From Spirochaetota bacterium (GTDB lineage Bacteria; Spirochaetota; UBA4802; UBA5368), in contig SCSX01000037.1 of NCBI GenBank assembly GCA_004297825.1, positions 1-64,000 on the forward strand: a DNA stretch of 64,000 bases, written 5' to 3'. The notes under the pieces are model-generated. The model did not search any database. It was not told the origin of the DNA and saw nothing but the letters and a program-made list of their open reading frames with translations. Within the stretch, counting starts at the first letter, position 1; every line of letters starts with the position of its first letter. The position numbers were made by a program, and so were the translations under genes. Shown piece after piece: positions 1-8,897 of the stretch.

Positions 1-36
1 CAGGCAGATCATAAAAAGACGAAGCAGCGTTACGAG

Positions 37-324
37 ATGGAGCGGAAACCCTCCCATCCGGGCGAGTTGCTGCTCGAAGAAGTCATGAAGCCGTGTGGAA
101 TCACCGTGACCGCGGCTGCTGAGGCGTTGCATGTGTCGCGGAAGCAGTTATCGGAGCTGGTGAACCAGCGGTGCATTCTGACTCCCGAGATGGCTGTCAG
201 AATCGGAACCTGGACCAGGACCTCGCCCGAGATGTGGCTGGGGATGCAGAATACCCTCAGCCTATGGGAAGCGCGACAGCAAAAGCGACAGCCCATCCAG
301 GCCCTGGCAGCCTGCAAGGTGTGA
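37..324 (+). CDS. higA: HigA-family antitoxin (XRE-type HTH)
   Basis: This small protein (95 aa from this ATG) has the HigA/VapI signature near its start, RKPSHPGELLLEEVMKP. A helix-turn-helix follows (residues about 25-60; TAAAEALHVSRKQLSELVN). HigA antitoxins neutralise the HigB mRNA interferase and repress their own promoter. The toxin gene normally lies immediately upstream, so here it would be outside the window. The frame stays open to base 1, so the true start may lie further left. Family call is firm; the start and the presence of HigB are inferred. Confidence 0.75.
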   Translation: MERKPSHPGELLLEEVMKPCGITVTAAAEALHVSRKQLSELVNQRCILTPEMAVRIGTWTRTSPEMWLGMQNTLSLWEARQQKRQPIQALAACKV

Positions 325-441
325 CACACCAGGGGTCGGCCGAGCCTTCGGCAGGCCCCTCCCCCACCCCATTCGTAGTGCTATCAACCCGCGTGATGGA
401 CTTTCACCACCAGGCGTGCGCCTTTGCCGGGCGCACCCATG

Positions 442-471
442 AAAAAGCCTTCCGTCTCCGGAGGGTTTTTT
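442..471 (-). terminator. Bidirectional rho-independent terminator
   Basis: A stem of about 7 bp (CCTTCCG with CGGAGGG, one G-T pair) and a TCTC loop is flanked by A-rich sequence on one side and T-rich on the other. It ends 5 bases before the stop of the leftward acyl-CoA synthetase gene, so it can terminate that transcript. It could also stop rightward transcription from the antitoxin gene. Confidence 0.7.
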
Positions 472-475
472 CGGA

Positions 476-2041
476 TTACCTAGCCGCGCTGCCGACCCCG
501 AGCTCGGCCTTGAGTTCCCTCTTGAGAATTTTTCCCGATGGATTTTTTGGAAGCGCATCGGCGATGAAAATCTTTTTCGGGCATTTGAATCCCGCGAGCC
601 TCTCCCTGGCGAAGGCAATGATGTCCTTGTCCGAAAGGGTTGCGCCCTTCTTGGGCACCACGACCGCCGCGACGATCTCGATCCACTTGGGATCGGGAAG
701 TCCTATCACCGCGACCTCCTCGACGTCGGGGAACTGGTAGAGCACCTCCTCCACCTCGCGCGAGGCCACGTTTTCGCCGCCGGTTTTGATCATGTCCTTC
801 TTGCGGTCGACCACGTAGAGGTATCCGTCCTCGTCGAACCTTCCCAGATCGCCGCTGTGAAACCAGCCGTGCGCGAACGCCTCTTCCGTTTTATCCGGAT
901 CGCTCAGGTACCCGGTCATCACGTGCCCGGAACGGTGCACGATCTCGCCCACATCGCCGGTGTGGAGGAAATTGCCGTCATCGTCCATGAGGCGCGTCTC
1001 GACGTTCAGCACCGGCCTTCCCGCCGACCCCTGCTTCGTGAGCTGGTCCTCCGGACGCAGTATCGTGGCCACGGGCCCCATCTCCGTCTGTCCGTAATAG
1101 TTCCAGAGCCGGAGTCCCTTGAAGGTGGACGCGAGCTGCTTGACGATCTCCACCGGCATGATGCTCGCCCCGTACGCGGCCTTCTTGAGCGTGCCATGGT
1201 CGTGGTCCTTGAATTCCGGGTGATTGAGAATCCCGATCCATACCGTGGGCGGCGCGAACATGTGCGTGACGCGGTATTTCGCGATGTTCTTTATCATTTC
1301 CAGCGCGTCGGCCTTATGCATGATGACGTTCTCCGCGCCCGTATACAGGAGCGGCGCGAGGAAGCAGTGGAGCTGCGCGCAGTGGAAGAGCGGGAGGGCG
1401 TGCAGCGAGATGTCGTCCGCGGCGTATTCCCCCTCGAAGATGCAGCTGAAGTACTGCGACATGAGCGCGCGATGCGAGAGCATGGCCCCCTTGGGCTTCG
1501 ATTCCGTGCCGCTCGTGTAGGGTATCTGCGCAATGTCCTCGGCGCTCACCTCCACGTCGGGCTCGTCGAAGGGCATGGCCGCCATCTCCCGCGGAAGGTC
1601 GAAGAATCCTTCCGGTACGGGCGTTCCCGCGAGCGGTATGAAGCCCCACTTCCCGACCGTGGTAAGCGTTGATTTATAGGGCTCGATCACGGGGTAGAGT
1701 GCGTCCTCCACAATGAATACTTTCGCCCCGGAGTGATTGACGATGTAGGCGATCTCCTCGCCGTTCAGCATATAGTTAATGGGTACCTGGACCGCCCCGA
1801 TTTTCGCAAGACCCATGAAGCATATCGGATAGAAATGCGAATTATACGCGTCCAGCGCGACCCGGTCCCCCTTCTTCACGCCGAGGCTCGTCATTAAATT
1901 CGCGAACCTGCATATCTCCCTCTCAAGCTCGATGAACGTCAGCTTCACGTCGCGAAACACGATAGCCGTCCTGTCGCCGTGCCTGGATGCCGCTCGCCGC
2001 GAAATGTCGCCTATGGTGTCCCTGGACATCCTGTTACTCAT
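476..2041 (-). CDS. AMP-dependent acyl-CoA synthetase (fatty acid-CoA ligase type)
   Basis: A 521-aa adenylate-forming enzyme that would activate a carboxylic acid to acyl-AMP and then acyl-CoA. The P-loop-like motif is YTSGTESKPKGAMLSH (about 175-190). YGQTEMGP is the adenine-binding motif. DRKKDMIKTGGENV is the hinge region, and the C-terminal NPSGKILKREL carries the catalytic lysine. Length matches the family. The ATG at 2041 has GGAGG 6 bases upstream. Substrate chain length cannot be read from the sequence; medium- or long-chain fatty acids are the usual choice. It is monocistronic, bounded by the terminator downstream and a 354-base gap upstream. Confidence 0.88.
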   Translation of the reverse strand: MSNRMSRDTIGDISRRAASRHGDRTAIVFRDVKLTFIELEREICRFANLMTSLGVKKGDRVALDAYNSHFYPICFMGLAKIGAVQVPINYMLNGEEIAYIVNHSGAKVFIVEDALYPVIEPYKSTLTTVGKWGFIPLAGTPVPEGFFDLPREMAAMPFDEPDVEVSAEDIAQIPYTSGTESKPKGAMLSHRALMSQYFSCIFEGEYAADDISLHALPLFHCAQLHCFLAPLLYTGAENVIMHKADALEMIKNIAKYRVTHMFAPPTVWIGILNHPEFKDHDHGTLKKAAYGASIMPVEIVKQLASTFKGLRLWNYYGQTEMGPVATILRPEDQLTKQGSAGRPVLNVETRLMDDDGNFLHTGDVGEIVHRSGHVMTGYLSDPDKTEEAFAHGWFHSGDLGRFDEDGYLYVVDRKKDMIKTGGENVASREVEEVLYQFPDVEEVAVIGLPDPKWIEIVAAVVVPKKGATLSDKDIIAFARERLAGFKCPKKIFIADALPKNPSGKILKRELKAELGVGSAAR

Positions 2042-2395
2042 ATTCGCCTCCGTTAGTTATGAAAACTTTAATGCTTGGTGGAACATTTTTTTTACATGTA
2101 TCCCGGCACGCAACAATTTATTGTATCGCGTCGGAAAAATATTTCTCAGGACTGTACAGTCCGTATCGCCGGAAGGAAACGGATAAACCGCTAATGAACG
2201 CGAATTATAAAAAGACAATGGATATGAATGATGACGGTTTTTCGTGGGAATAGCGCGCCTGAATGGAAAAAATATGGAAGCGCCTAAAATATTCGCGTTA
2301 ATTCGCGTGCATTCGCGGTCGTCCCTCCGTTGAGAGTCGACCGGAACGCAAGGAATGAAAAAAGGGAAGTAGTGCGGGACTTCGAATGCGGGCCG
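2042..2395. other. Intergenic region without a gene
   Basis: The gap between guaB and the acyl-CoA synthetase gene has no convincing ORF. It must hold the promoter of the synthetase gene, and it contains the inverted repeat listed separately. Confidence 0.6.
2187..2319. repeat. Inverted repeat of the ATTCGCG/CGCGAAT type
   Basis: The arms 2187-2207 and 2299-2319 are reverse complements at 19 of 21 positions and enclose about 91 bases of non-coding sequence. The right arm reads as degenerate tandem units (attcgcgt-taattcgcgt-gcattcgcgg). It looks like a small non-autonomous dispersed repeat. Only one copy is seen in this window. Confidence 0.6.
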
Positions 2396-3892
2396 CTACA
2401 TGTATTTGGGTTCCTTGTAGGAATACATGTCATGCACGCCGCCCTCTGTCTGCGCGGAGAGGGAGCGCCGCTCGAACCGCAGCTCTCCCGTGTTGAGCCG
2501 ATCGTGGAGCATCTTCACGCTTCGCGATCCCATGTCCTGGAAGGAATGCTTGAGCCCCTGGATCAGATAGGGGATGAAATCGAAGATGGACCCCTTGTCG
2601 ACCACCGCGCCGGTGACGCCCTGGGCGACGAGTATCTTCGCCTCTTCCGCGAAGTAGCGTTTCGCACCGCCCTTCTCGAGCGCCTCGAGCGAGGCCATGC
2701 CGCGGTAGCGCTTTACGCGCACCCCGTTTTCGTAATAGTACTCGCCGGGAGCCTCTTCGGTTGCCGCGAACATGGACCCCATCATCGCCGCCGATGCGCC
2801 GATCGCGAGCGCCTTGGCGATGTGTCCGATAGTCGAGATCCCGCCGTCGGCGATAACCGGCACCCCGTGCCTCCGGGCGAAGCGCGCGGTCCGGTACACC
2901 GCCGTCGCCTGAGCGCGCCCGACCGACATCGTGGTCTGGGTGGTACAGATAGAGCCCGGTCCCATCCCGATACGCAGCGCATCGGCGCCCGCCTTGATGA
3001 GGTTCTCGCACTGCTCCTCGGTCACCACGTTGCCGCCTATGACCTCGAGCCCGGGAAAACGCTTCTTGATGTATCGGATCATGTCGATCTCGTACACCGA
3101 ATTCCCCTGCGCGGAATCGATTATCACCGCGTTGACGCCGGCCTGGACCAGGCGCTCGACGCGCTCCCGGGACTCCTCCTTGGTTCCGATCGCCGCGCCC
3201 ACCATGAGCTGTTTCTGGGAGTCCTTGGACGCGTTTGGGTACTCGCGATTTTTAAGCAGGTCATTCCGGCACATGAACGCGACAAGCCGACCCTCGTCGT
3301 CCACTATGGGGAGCTTCCCCTTCTTGGACGCCTTCAGGATCTCGTTTGCCTGGACGAGCGAGATGCCCTTCTTCGCCGTCATCACCTCGCGCGTCATCAC
3401 CTCGCGCAGCTTCCTCGTGCGGTCCGATTCGAAATCCATGTCCCGGTTCGTCACCACGCCCACCAGCTTCGAGTAAAGCTTTCCGTCCTCGGTGATGGGT
3501 ATGCCCGAAAAACCGTGCCTTTCCTTTATCGAATCCACGTCCGCGATCGTGTGCTCCGGCGAGAGCACCACCGGGTCGGTGATGAAACCGTTTTCGAAGC
3601 GTTTCACCTTTTTGACCTGGGCGACCTGCTCATCGATCGTGTTGTTATAGTGGATAATCCCGATCCCGCCCAGGAGCGCGAGGGAGATGGCCATCTTCGA
3701 CTCGGTGACCGTGTCCATGGGACTGGATATGATGGGCCGCTTGAGCGTGATGGCGCGCGTGAGCGGGGAGTCGAGCTCCACGTCGTCCGGCGCGAAATCG
3801 ATGTAACCGGGAAGGATAATTATATCGTTATAGGTAAGTCCCTGGTCGCTGCTGAACAGCTCCTCTGCGGAAAAACCGTCTTTCCTTGCCAT
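2396..3892 (-). CDS. guaB: IMP dehydrogenase
   Basis: A 498-aa cytosolic enzyme oxidising IMP to XMP with NAD+, the committed step of GTP synthesis. The N-terminal barrel begins near residue 20 ([12 protein letters not shown]). A CBS pair lies at about 105-215, and the catalytic loop GPGSICTTQ puts the nucleophile at Cys316. The usual GG/DGG phosphate-binding segments follow (VIADGGI, about 345). Length and motifs are complete. It has its own likely promoter (3971-4000) and sits downstream of sppA on the same strand. Confidence 0.96.
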   Translation of the reverse strand: MARKDGFSAEELFSSDQGLTYNDIIILPGYIDFAPDDVELDSPLTRAITLKRPIISSPMDTVTESKMAISLALLGGIGIIHYNNTIDEQVAQVKKVKRFENGFITDPVVLSPEHTIADVDSIKERHGFSGIPITEDGKLYSKLVGVVTNRDMDFESDRTRKLREVMTREVMTAKKGISLVQANEILKASKKGKLPIVDDEGRLVAFMCRNDLLKNREYPNASKDSQKQLMVGAAIGTKEESRERVERLVQAGVNAVIIDSAQGNSVYEIDMIRYIKKRFPGLEVIGGNVVTEEQCENLIKAGADALRIGMGPGSICTTQTTMSVGRAQATAVYRTARFARRHGVPVIADGGISTIGHIAKALAIGASAAMMGSMFAATEEAPGEYYYENGVRVKRYRGMASLEALEKGGAKRYFAEEAKILVAQGVTGAVVDKGSIFDFIPYLIQGLKHSFQDMGSRSVKMLHDRLNTGELRFERRSLSAQTEGGVHDMYSYKEPKYM

Positions 3893-3970
3893 ATCACCTC
3901 TCCGGATCGCCTGGATGGAGTCATAAAGACCGCGGCGCGAGGGGCCGGCTGAAGGGGCCCCGCCGCGAGA

Positions 3971-4000
3971 ATGTAATGAAAGCTACCATGGGCACGTCAA
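3971..4000 (-). promoter_or_regulatory. Candidate sigma-70-type promoter of guaB
   Basis: Read on the minus strand, TTGACG (4000-3995) and TTACAT (3976-3971) are separated by 18 bases, about 80 bases upstream of the guaB ATG. The surrounding stretch is AT-rich. Prediction from consensus match only. Confidence 0.5.
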
Positions 4001-4066
4001 TTTTCAAATAAATTACATTGATTACCGGAATTCTCCCGGTTTTGTCAAGAAAAGAACGCGCACCGG

Positions 4067-6526
4067 CTATTTAATATCGAGCCGGTAGGGCATCATGTAC
4101 AGATACGGGTCGCTCCCGAAATAAAAACCCTTCAGGTTCGCGGTAAGGGGCTTAAGCGCGCGCATGAGCCCGCCCTCCTTTGCGGTGGCGGACCCCACGA
4201 GCTGTACCAGGGGCGATTTCCCGCGTGGGAAATGCAGGACGCGGCATTCATCATCTATGCCGGCGCCGGCACGCGCCGACTCGATCGCGGCGAGCAACCC
4301 CCCCAACTCGTCCATGAGGGCCTTATCCTTCGCCTGCGACCCGGTGAACACGCGTCCCTCGGCCACGCCCGGGATTTCCTTTTTATCTATCTTGCGCGCG
4401 TCGGCGACCTTATCGGTAAAGCTCGTGTAGATGAAATCGGTTCCCCTCTGGAGCACCTCGCGTTCCCGCGGGGTGAGATCGCGGGATTCGCTGTAGATGT
4501 CGGCGAACTCGCTCATCTTGATCACTTCCTTGTTGATGCCGAGCGTCTCGTAGAGTTTCTGCAGGGACAGCTTTCCCGATATGACGCCTATGGAGCCCGT
4601 CACCGTGCCGGGCATGCCGTAAATTTTATCGCCCGTGCATGCCAGGAAATATCCGCCCGATGCGGCGACGTTGCCGAACGAGAACACCACCGGCTTGTCC
4701 CATTTCTTTTTCAGGGCGCCCAGCGCATGCCACATGTGATCGGACGCCAGGGCCGACCCGCCGCCGGAATCGACGCGCACCACCACTGCCTTTACGTTCT
4801 GGTCCGAGAACACCTCTTCGAGGATTTCCGCGTACCCCTCACCGCTCGTGCTCTCGCCCGCGAAACCACCGCCGCCTTCCCCTTCGACTATATTCCCGCT
4901 CACGTGGACGACCGCAATCGCGGGGACCGTGCCCCAGCGGCGTGTCCGTTTCACGCTGCGCGCGTATTCCACGCACTCGAGAGTTTCGGAGCGGAGATAA
5001 CCCCTGTCACGGAGGTCCTTGAGCGCGTCATCGGGATAGAACACGCCGTTGATAAATCCGGCCTCCCGCGCCTCCTGGGGCGTAAGAAATCCCTTTCCAA
5101 AAAGCTCGTCTATTTTTTCCCGGTCAAGGTTCCTGTCAGCTATGATCTCGTTGAGGAACTGCATGTTGAGATCGAGGAGGAGCGCCATCATGTTCTCGCG
5201 GTATTCATCCGACATCCGGTCCCTGGTGAAAGGCTCGTTGAAGGACTTGTACTTCCCCCGGCGGACCGATTCGATCTTCACCCCGATCTTTTCGAGCACC
5301 GCCCTGAAAAAATAAACCTCCGCCGAGAGCCCCGTGAGGGAAAAACTTTCGGACGGGGACATGCTTACCTCGTTCGCCGCGGCCGCGAGATAATATCCCT
5401 TGTTGTCGACGTGCGAGAGCGAGGCGTGTATCTTCTTCCCCCTCGCGCGGAACCGTTTCATTTCCTCGCGGATCTCCTGCACCTGGGCGAAACCCAGGTC
5501 GTTTCCCGTGATACGCATGAAAATTCCCTCGATCCCGTCGTCGGACGCGGCGTCCCTGATCGCCCCGAGCACCTCGTGCAGGGTGAGCGGGCTTTCCTCG
5601 AAAAGCCGGTCCTCGATTATCTCTCCCAGTTCCGGACCGATTTCAATTTTTAGTATCGAGCGCCTGAACACCGGCGCCTCGCGGTCTGCCTCGCCCGAGA
5701 TGGCGATCGAGAACGTGCTGCGCGAAGGGAGGTTCCTCGTTTTCGCCGCGTGCCCGGCCCCCGCGATAATGGTCGCCGGTTCCCCGGCCTTCGGCGACAG
5801 CGGAATCTGCACCCCGAACAGGAAGCGGTTCCCCGCGCCCCACCGGGCCATGACCGAACAGCCGCCGAAAAGCATCTCCGCGGATAGGGCGATATCGGAC
5901 CCCTCAATTTTTTCGTCCCCGGTTTTAACCGCGTCGGCTGAGAGGGTGAGGAATTCATGAAACGGGCGAAACGATATCGAGGCGGTTTGTGTGCGCGGAA
6001 GGCGTTCGCCCGCTATGCGCGGGCCGTTCATGTCTTTAAGCACGTAACCTAAGGCAAAAAATCTCCACGGCTGGAAAACAAGCCCATGCTCGAGCGAGCG
6101 ATAATGATTGTACGCGTACTGGTCGCTCTGGGAATACGAGTAGGTGACACCCAGCCCGAAGTATTCCCCGAACATAACGCTCTTCCCGATCGTGTAGAGT
6201 CCCGCGCCCGGGCGGACGGGCCTGTCCGCATTCGCGGTCCATATCTCGCGTATCCAGCTTCTTGAAAACGTGAATCCCCAGGCGTTGAAAATCACAAGGT
6301 GGTTTACGCGATCCTGCGCTTCGCCCATGTCCGCGGAGTAGCCCAGGCTGGAGGCGCGGGGAACCCCGCCCAGCGCCGGATTCATCAGGGGGCTGAAAGG
6401 CCCCTGGAAGTAGCTCGCCGGCCCGAACCTGTCGCCGGGGAGAAAAGGATTTTCCGCGCCACGGGCCGGTACGGCCGCGGCGACGCAGGCGACCAGAAGC
6501 AATGACTTGATCAATCCGCTGTTCAT
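4067..6526 (-). CDS. sppA: SppA-type signal peptide peptidase with N-terminal barrel-like domain
   Basis: An 819-aa protein with a signal peptide (about 1-23, cleavage near ARG-AEN). Residues 24-270 are rich in alternating aromatic/hydrophobic strands and look like an outer-membrane-type beta domain. From about 290 on there is a double SppA/protease IV unit. RRGKYKSFNEPF places the general-base Lys at 427, and VAASGGYF places the nucleophile Ser at 623; both align with the E. coli dyad (Lys209/Ser409). SppA degrades cleaved signal peptides and membrane fragments. The extra ~270 residues are not part of standard SppA. The ATG follows the stop of the SpoIIE gene by one base (TGAGATG), so translation is probably coupled. 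Confidence 0.88.
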   Translation of the reverse strand: MNSGLIKSLLLVACVAAAVPARGAENPFLPGDRFGPASYFQGPFSPLMNPALGGVPRASSLGYSADMGEAQDRVNHLVIFNAWGFTFSRSWIREIWTANADRPVRPGAGLYTIGKSVMFGEYFGLGVTYSYSQSDQYAYNHYRSLEHGLVFQPWRFFALGYVLKDMNGPRIAGERLPRTQTASISFRPFHEFLTLSADAVKTGDEKIEGSDIALSAEMLFGGCSVMARWGAGNRFLFGVQIPLSPKAGEPATIIAGAGHAAKTRNLPSRSTFSIAISGEADREAPVFRRSILKIEIGPELGEIIEDRLFEESPLTLHEVLGAIRDAASDDGIEGIFMRITGNDLGFAQVQEIREEMKRFRARGKKIHASLSHVDNKGYYLAAAANEVSMSPSESFSLTGLSAEVYFFRAVLEKIGVKIESVRRGKYKSFNEPFTRDRMSDEYRENMMALLLDLNMQFLNEIIADRNLDREKIDELFGKGFLTPQEAREAGFINGVFYPDDALKDLRDRGYLRSETLECVEYARSVKRTRRWGTVPAIAVVHVSGNIVEGEGGGGFAGESTSGEGYAEILEEVFSDQNVKAVVVRVDSGGGSALASDHMWHALGALKKKWDKPVVFSFGNVAASGGYFLACTGDKIYGMPGTVTGSIGVISGKLSLQKLYETLGINKEVIKMSEFADIYSESRDLTPREREVLQRGTDFIYTSFTDKVADARKIDKKEIPGVAEGRVFTGSQAKDKALMDELGGLLAAIESARAGAGIDDECRVLHFPRGKSPLVQLVGSATAKEGGLMRALKPLTANLKGFYFGSDPYLYMMPYRLDIK

Positions 6527-6527
6527 C

Positions 6528-8897
6528 TCAAAGCACCCTGAACCCTATTATCGTCAGGTCGTCGCGGATGAGTTCCTTGTATTTCGCCGAAGCCTCCATG
6601 ACCGCGTGTACCTTTTCCCCGATGTCTTTTTCCCTCATGCGCAGGAGGATGTCCCCCACCGATTTTTCACTGAACTGCTGTTCGGACTTCTCGTCGAAAA
6701 TCTCGACCAGGCCGTCGGTATACGCGAAAAGCTCGTCGTCCTTCGACAGTATGAGCCTGGAGGAAAAATAATTCGCCGCGGGATCGGCGCCCAGGATCTT
6801 CGAACGACCCTCGAGATACTGGAGGTCCTTCCTGCCGGCGCGCATGAGGATGGGGGTGCAATGCCCGGCGTTGATATAGGCGAGCTCCCTCGTTTTCTTG
6901 TTATATATGCCTATGAAAAGCGTGATCAGGTCGACGCCGTTGTAACGGAAGTTGAGGAAGTGATTGATCTCCTCGACCGCCCTCTCGATCGACCTCTTCT
7001 CCCCGAGCATCGCGTTCACGATACTGCTCGTCATGGACAGGATCATCGAGGCGGCAAGACCGTGCCCGGACACGTCGCCCATGATGATCGCGGTTTTATC
7101 CCTGCCTACCGGGATGAAATCGAAATAGTCCCCGGTCACCTTGCTGTACGGCTTATTGTAAAAACTGATCTTGAGCCCGCAGCGCTCGGGGGCCCTCGCG
7201 GGGAAAAGCCGCAGCTGGATGTTCGACGCGATGTCGAGCTCCTTCTCGTAGCGCTTCTTTATGATATAGTTGCCGAACAGACGGTCGTTCTCTAGGAGCT
7301 GGTAGAGCTGCAGGGACACCGTCTGCAGGTAGCCGAACTCCTCCTCGGTGTAAGGCTCGCCGCTGGCCTTTTCGCCCACCAGCAGGGCGCCGCGAATCTC
7401 CGGGCCCTTGAAGAGCGGGACCGCCATGAGCGAGCCCCTCTCCGAAAGAAAACGGTAGAGCTTTTCCTCCTGCTCGTCGTTCATGATAAGCGTGTAGCGC
7501 AGGAGTATTCCCTTATTGACCCGGAAGAAGGCGGCGAACTGCGGCGATTTCCCCGCATATTCCATGAAGGAGCTTATTTCCGGATTCTGGTCGCCCGTTC
7601 GATCCTCGAAGAGCACCAGCTTGAGCATCTTCGAACCGGTAAGCGAGCGGACCTCCTCGAATATTTTTCCGAGTTTCGCCGGAAGATCGGCGGGCGAGGA
7701 GACGAGCTCGGTTATGTGCTGCAGCGACCCCGAGTAATAGTCCCGGAGCTTGAGCACCGCGTTGTTTATGCGAACGCCCAGGAAATGCTTGAGATCCAGG
7801 AGGTAGATCATGAGTGTCCCGAAGACCGCATAGTACGCCGTGAGCTGGTAACGGTATCCGCCCGCGTTGGATATGTAAAACAGGAAGAATCCCCCGATGA
7901 GCGCGATCACGACGTTGAGCATGGTGATGATCGCACCCCGGTCGAAATACACCTTCATATCGAAGGAATTGCTCTTTAACAGCCGCGTTCCGATAAACAG
8001 GGGGATGAGAAGCGTCATCACGGGAATGGTGCCCGGCGGCAGGGGCAGATCGAATTGGAATCCCAGGAGAAACAGGCCCACGGGAAGCAGGAAGCCGGCC
8101 AGCATGCAGACAATGACCGAGACGTTCCGATTCGTCAGATAATGGTTCGGGTTCCTGACGGTCGAAACGGCAAGCCATGCAATGGAAAATCCCGCGCAGG
8201 CCGCGAGATACGTAAAATACAGAGAGAACACGAAGGCAGACGATTTTACGAAGGGCAGCGCGAGCGGGGAAGCGGTCATAATGACGCCCGCCCCGGCAAG
8301 AAGGGCCGCCGTCCCCCTGCTCAATTTCCGGTTGGCGAGATTCAGGCCGATAAGCACGCCCAGGTAGCCGAGCACCGCACCCGAAGCAAGAAAGACCGCC
8401 GTGAGCCGGTTGTAGGAAAACAGGTCGATCACCGTGAGGATATGCACCGAAAGCGCGAGTCCGAAATAGACGAAAAGCCGCGCAAGGTAGCGGTGGGAAT
8501 ATATCACCTGCACGGCGACCGCCCACAGGAAATGGATATCGGCGCACAGGATGAGGAAAAGAAAAAACCACAACAGGTCGGAGTTCATCCTTCCCGCGAG
8601 AAACTCACTTACGGTGATCTCGTCGCCGTGCTGTATCGTGATCAGGACCTTCTCCCCGGCCGCCCTCGACAGCGCCTCGGCCGCATCCTGCGCGGTCACC
8701 GCTTCCCCGTTTATGTGGGTGATCACGCTTCCGTAGGGAAGGGGCAGGTCCGAGGATGCGATGCCGGCGACGAGCGTATTCCCCGCGAGAAGCCTGCCCA
8801 GCGGATACTTCGCGCTGAAATCCAGGGCCCTGTTGAAGAACAGGATGTTGAGACCCACCATGCAGAGGACCACGAGCGCGTACCACAGCCTTCTCAT
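6528..8897 (-). CDS. Membrane SpoIIE-type PP2C phosphatase with PDZ-like, multi-TM and GAF regions
   Basis: A 789-aa protein. A signal-anchor at 5-25 is followed by a short PDZ-like segment (about 35-100; PYGSVITHINGEAV). Seven or eight membrane helices follow (about 108-370), then a GAF-like domain (about 390-540) and a C-terminal SpoIIE/PP2C phosphatase (about 555-789). Metal-binding motifs are intact: TGDYFDF and MGDVSGHGLAAS (about 602-613). Such enzymes dephosphorylate anti-sigma-antagonist proteins in partner-switching pathways. It overlaps the upstream pseudophosphatase gene by 4 bases and abuts sppA, so all three are likely made together. The signal sensed is unknown. Confidence 0.85.
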   Translation of the reverse strand: MRRLWYALVVLCMVGLNILFFNRALDFSAKYPLGRLLAGNTLVAGIASSDLPLPYGSVITHINGEAVTAQDAAEALSRAAGEKVLITIQHGDEITVSEFLAGRMNSDLLWFFLFLILCADIHFLWAVAVQVIYSHRYLARLFVYFGLALSVHILTVIDLFSYNRLTAVFLASGAVLGYLGVLIGLNLANRKLSRGTAALLAGAGVIMTASPLALPFVKSSAFVFSLYFTYLAACAGFSIAWLAVSTVRNPNHYLTNRNVSVIVCMLAGFLLPVGLFLLGFQFDLPLPPGTIPVMTLLIPLFIGTRLLKSNSFDMKVYFDRGAIITMLNVVIALIGGFFLFYISNAGGYRYQLTAYYAVFGTLMIYLLDLKHFLGVRINNAVLKLRDYYSGSLQHITELVSSPADLPAKLGKIFEEVRSLTGSKMLKLVLFEDRTGDQNPEISSFMEYAGKSPQFAAFFRVNKGILLRYTLIMNDEQEEKLYRFLSERGSLMAVPLFKGPEIRGALLVGEKASGEPYTEEEFGYLQTVSLQLYQLLENDRLFGNYIIKKRYEKELDIASNIQLRLFPARAPERCGLKISFYNKPYSKVTGDYFDFIPVGRDKTAIIMGDVSGHGLAASMILSMTSSIVNAMLGEKRSIERAVEEINHFLNFRYNGVDLITLFIGIYNKKTRELAYINAGHCTPILMRAGRKDLQYLEGRSKILGADPAANYFSSRLILSKDDELFAYTDGLVEIFDEKSEQQFSEKSVGDILLRMREKDIGEKVHAVMEASAKYKELIRDDLTIIGFRVL

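Noticed and set aside
2330-3952. 540-aa rightward open frame opposite guaB
   Set aside because: Antisense shadow; guaB is complete and highly conserved on the other strand.
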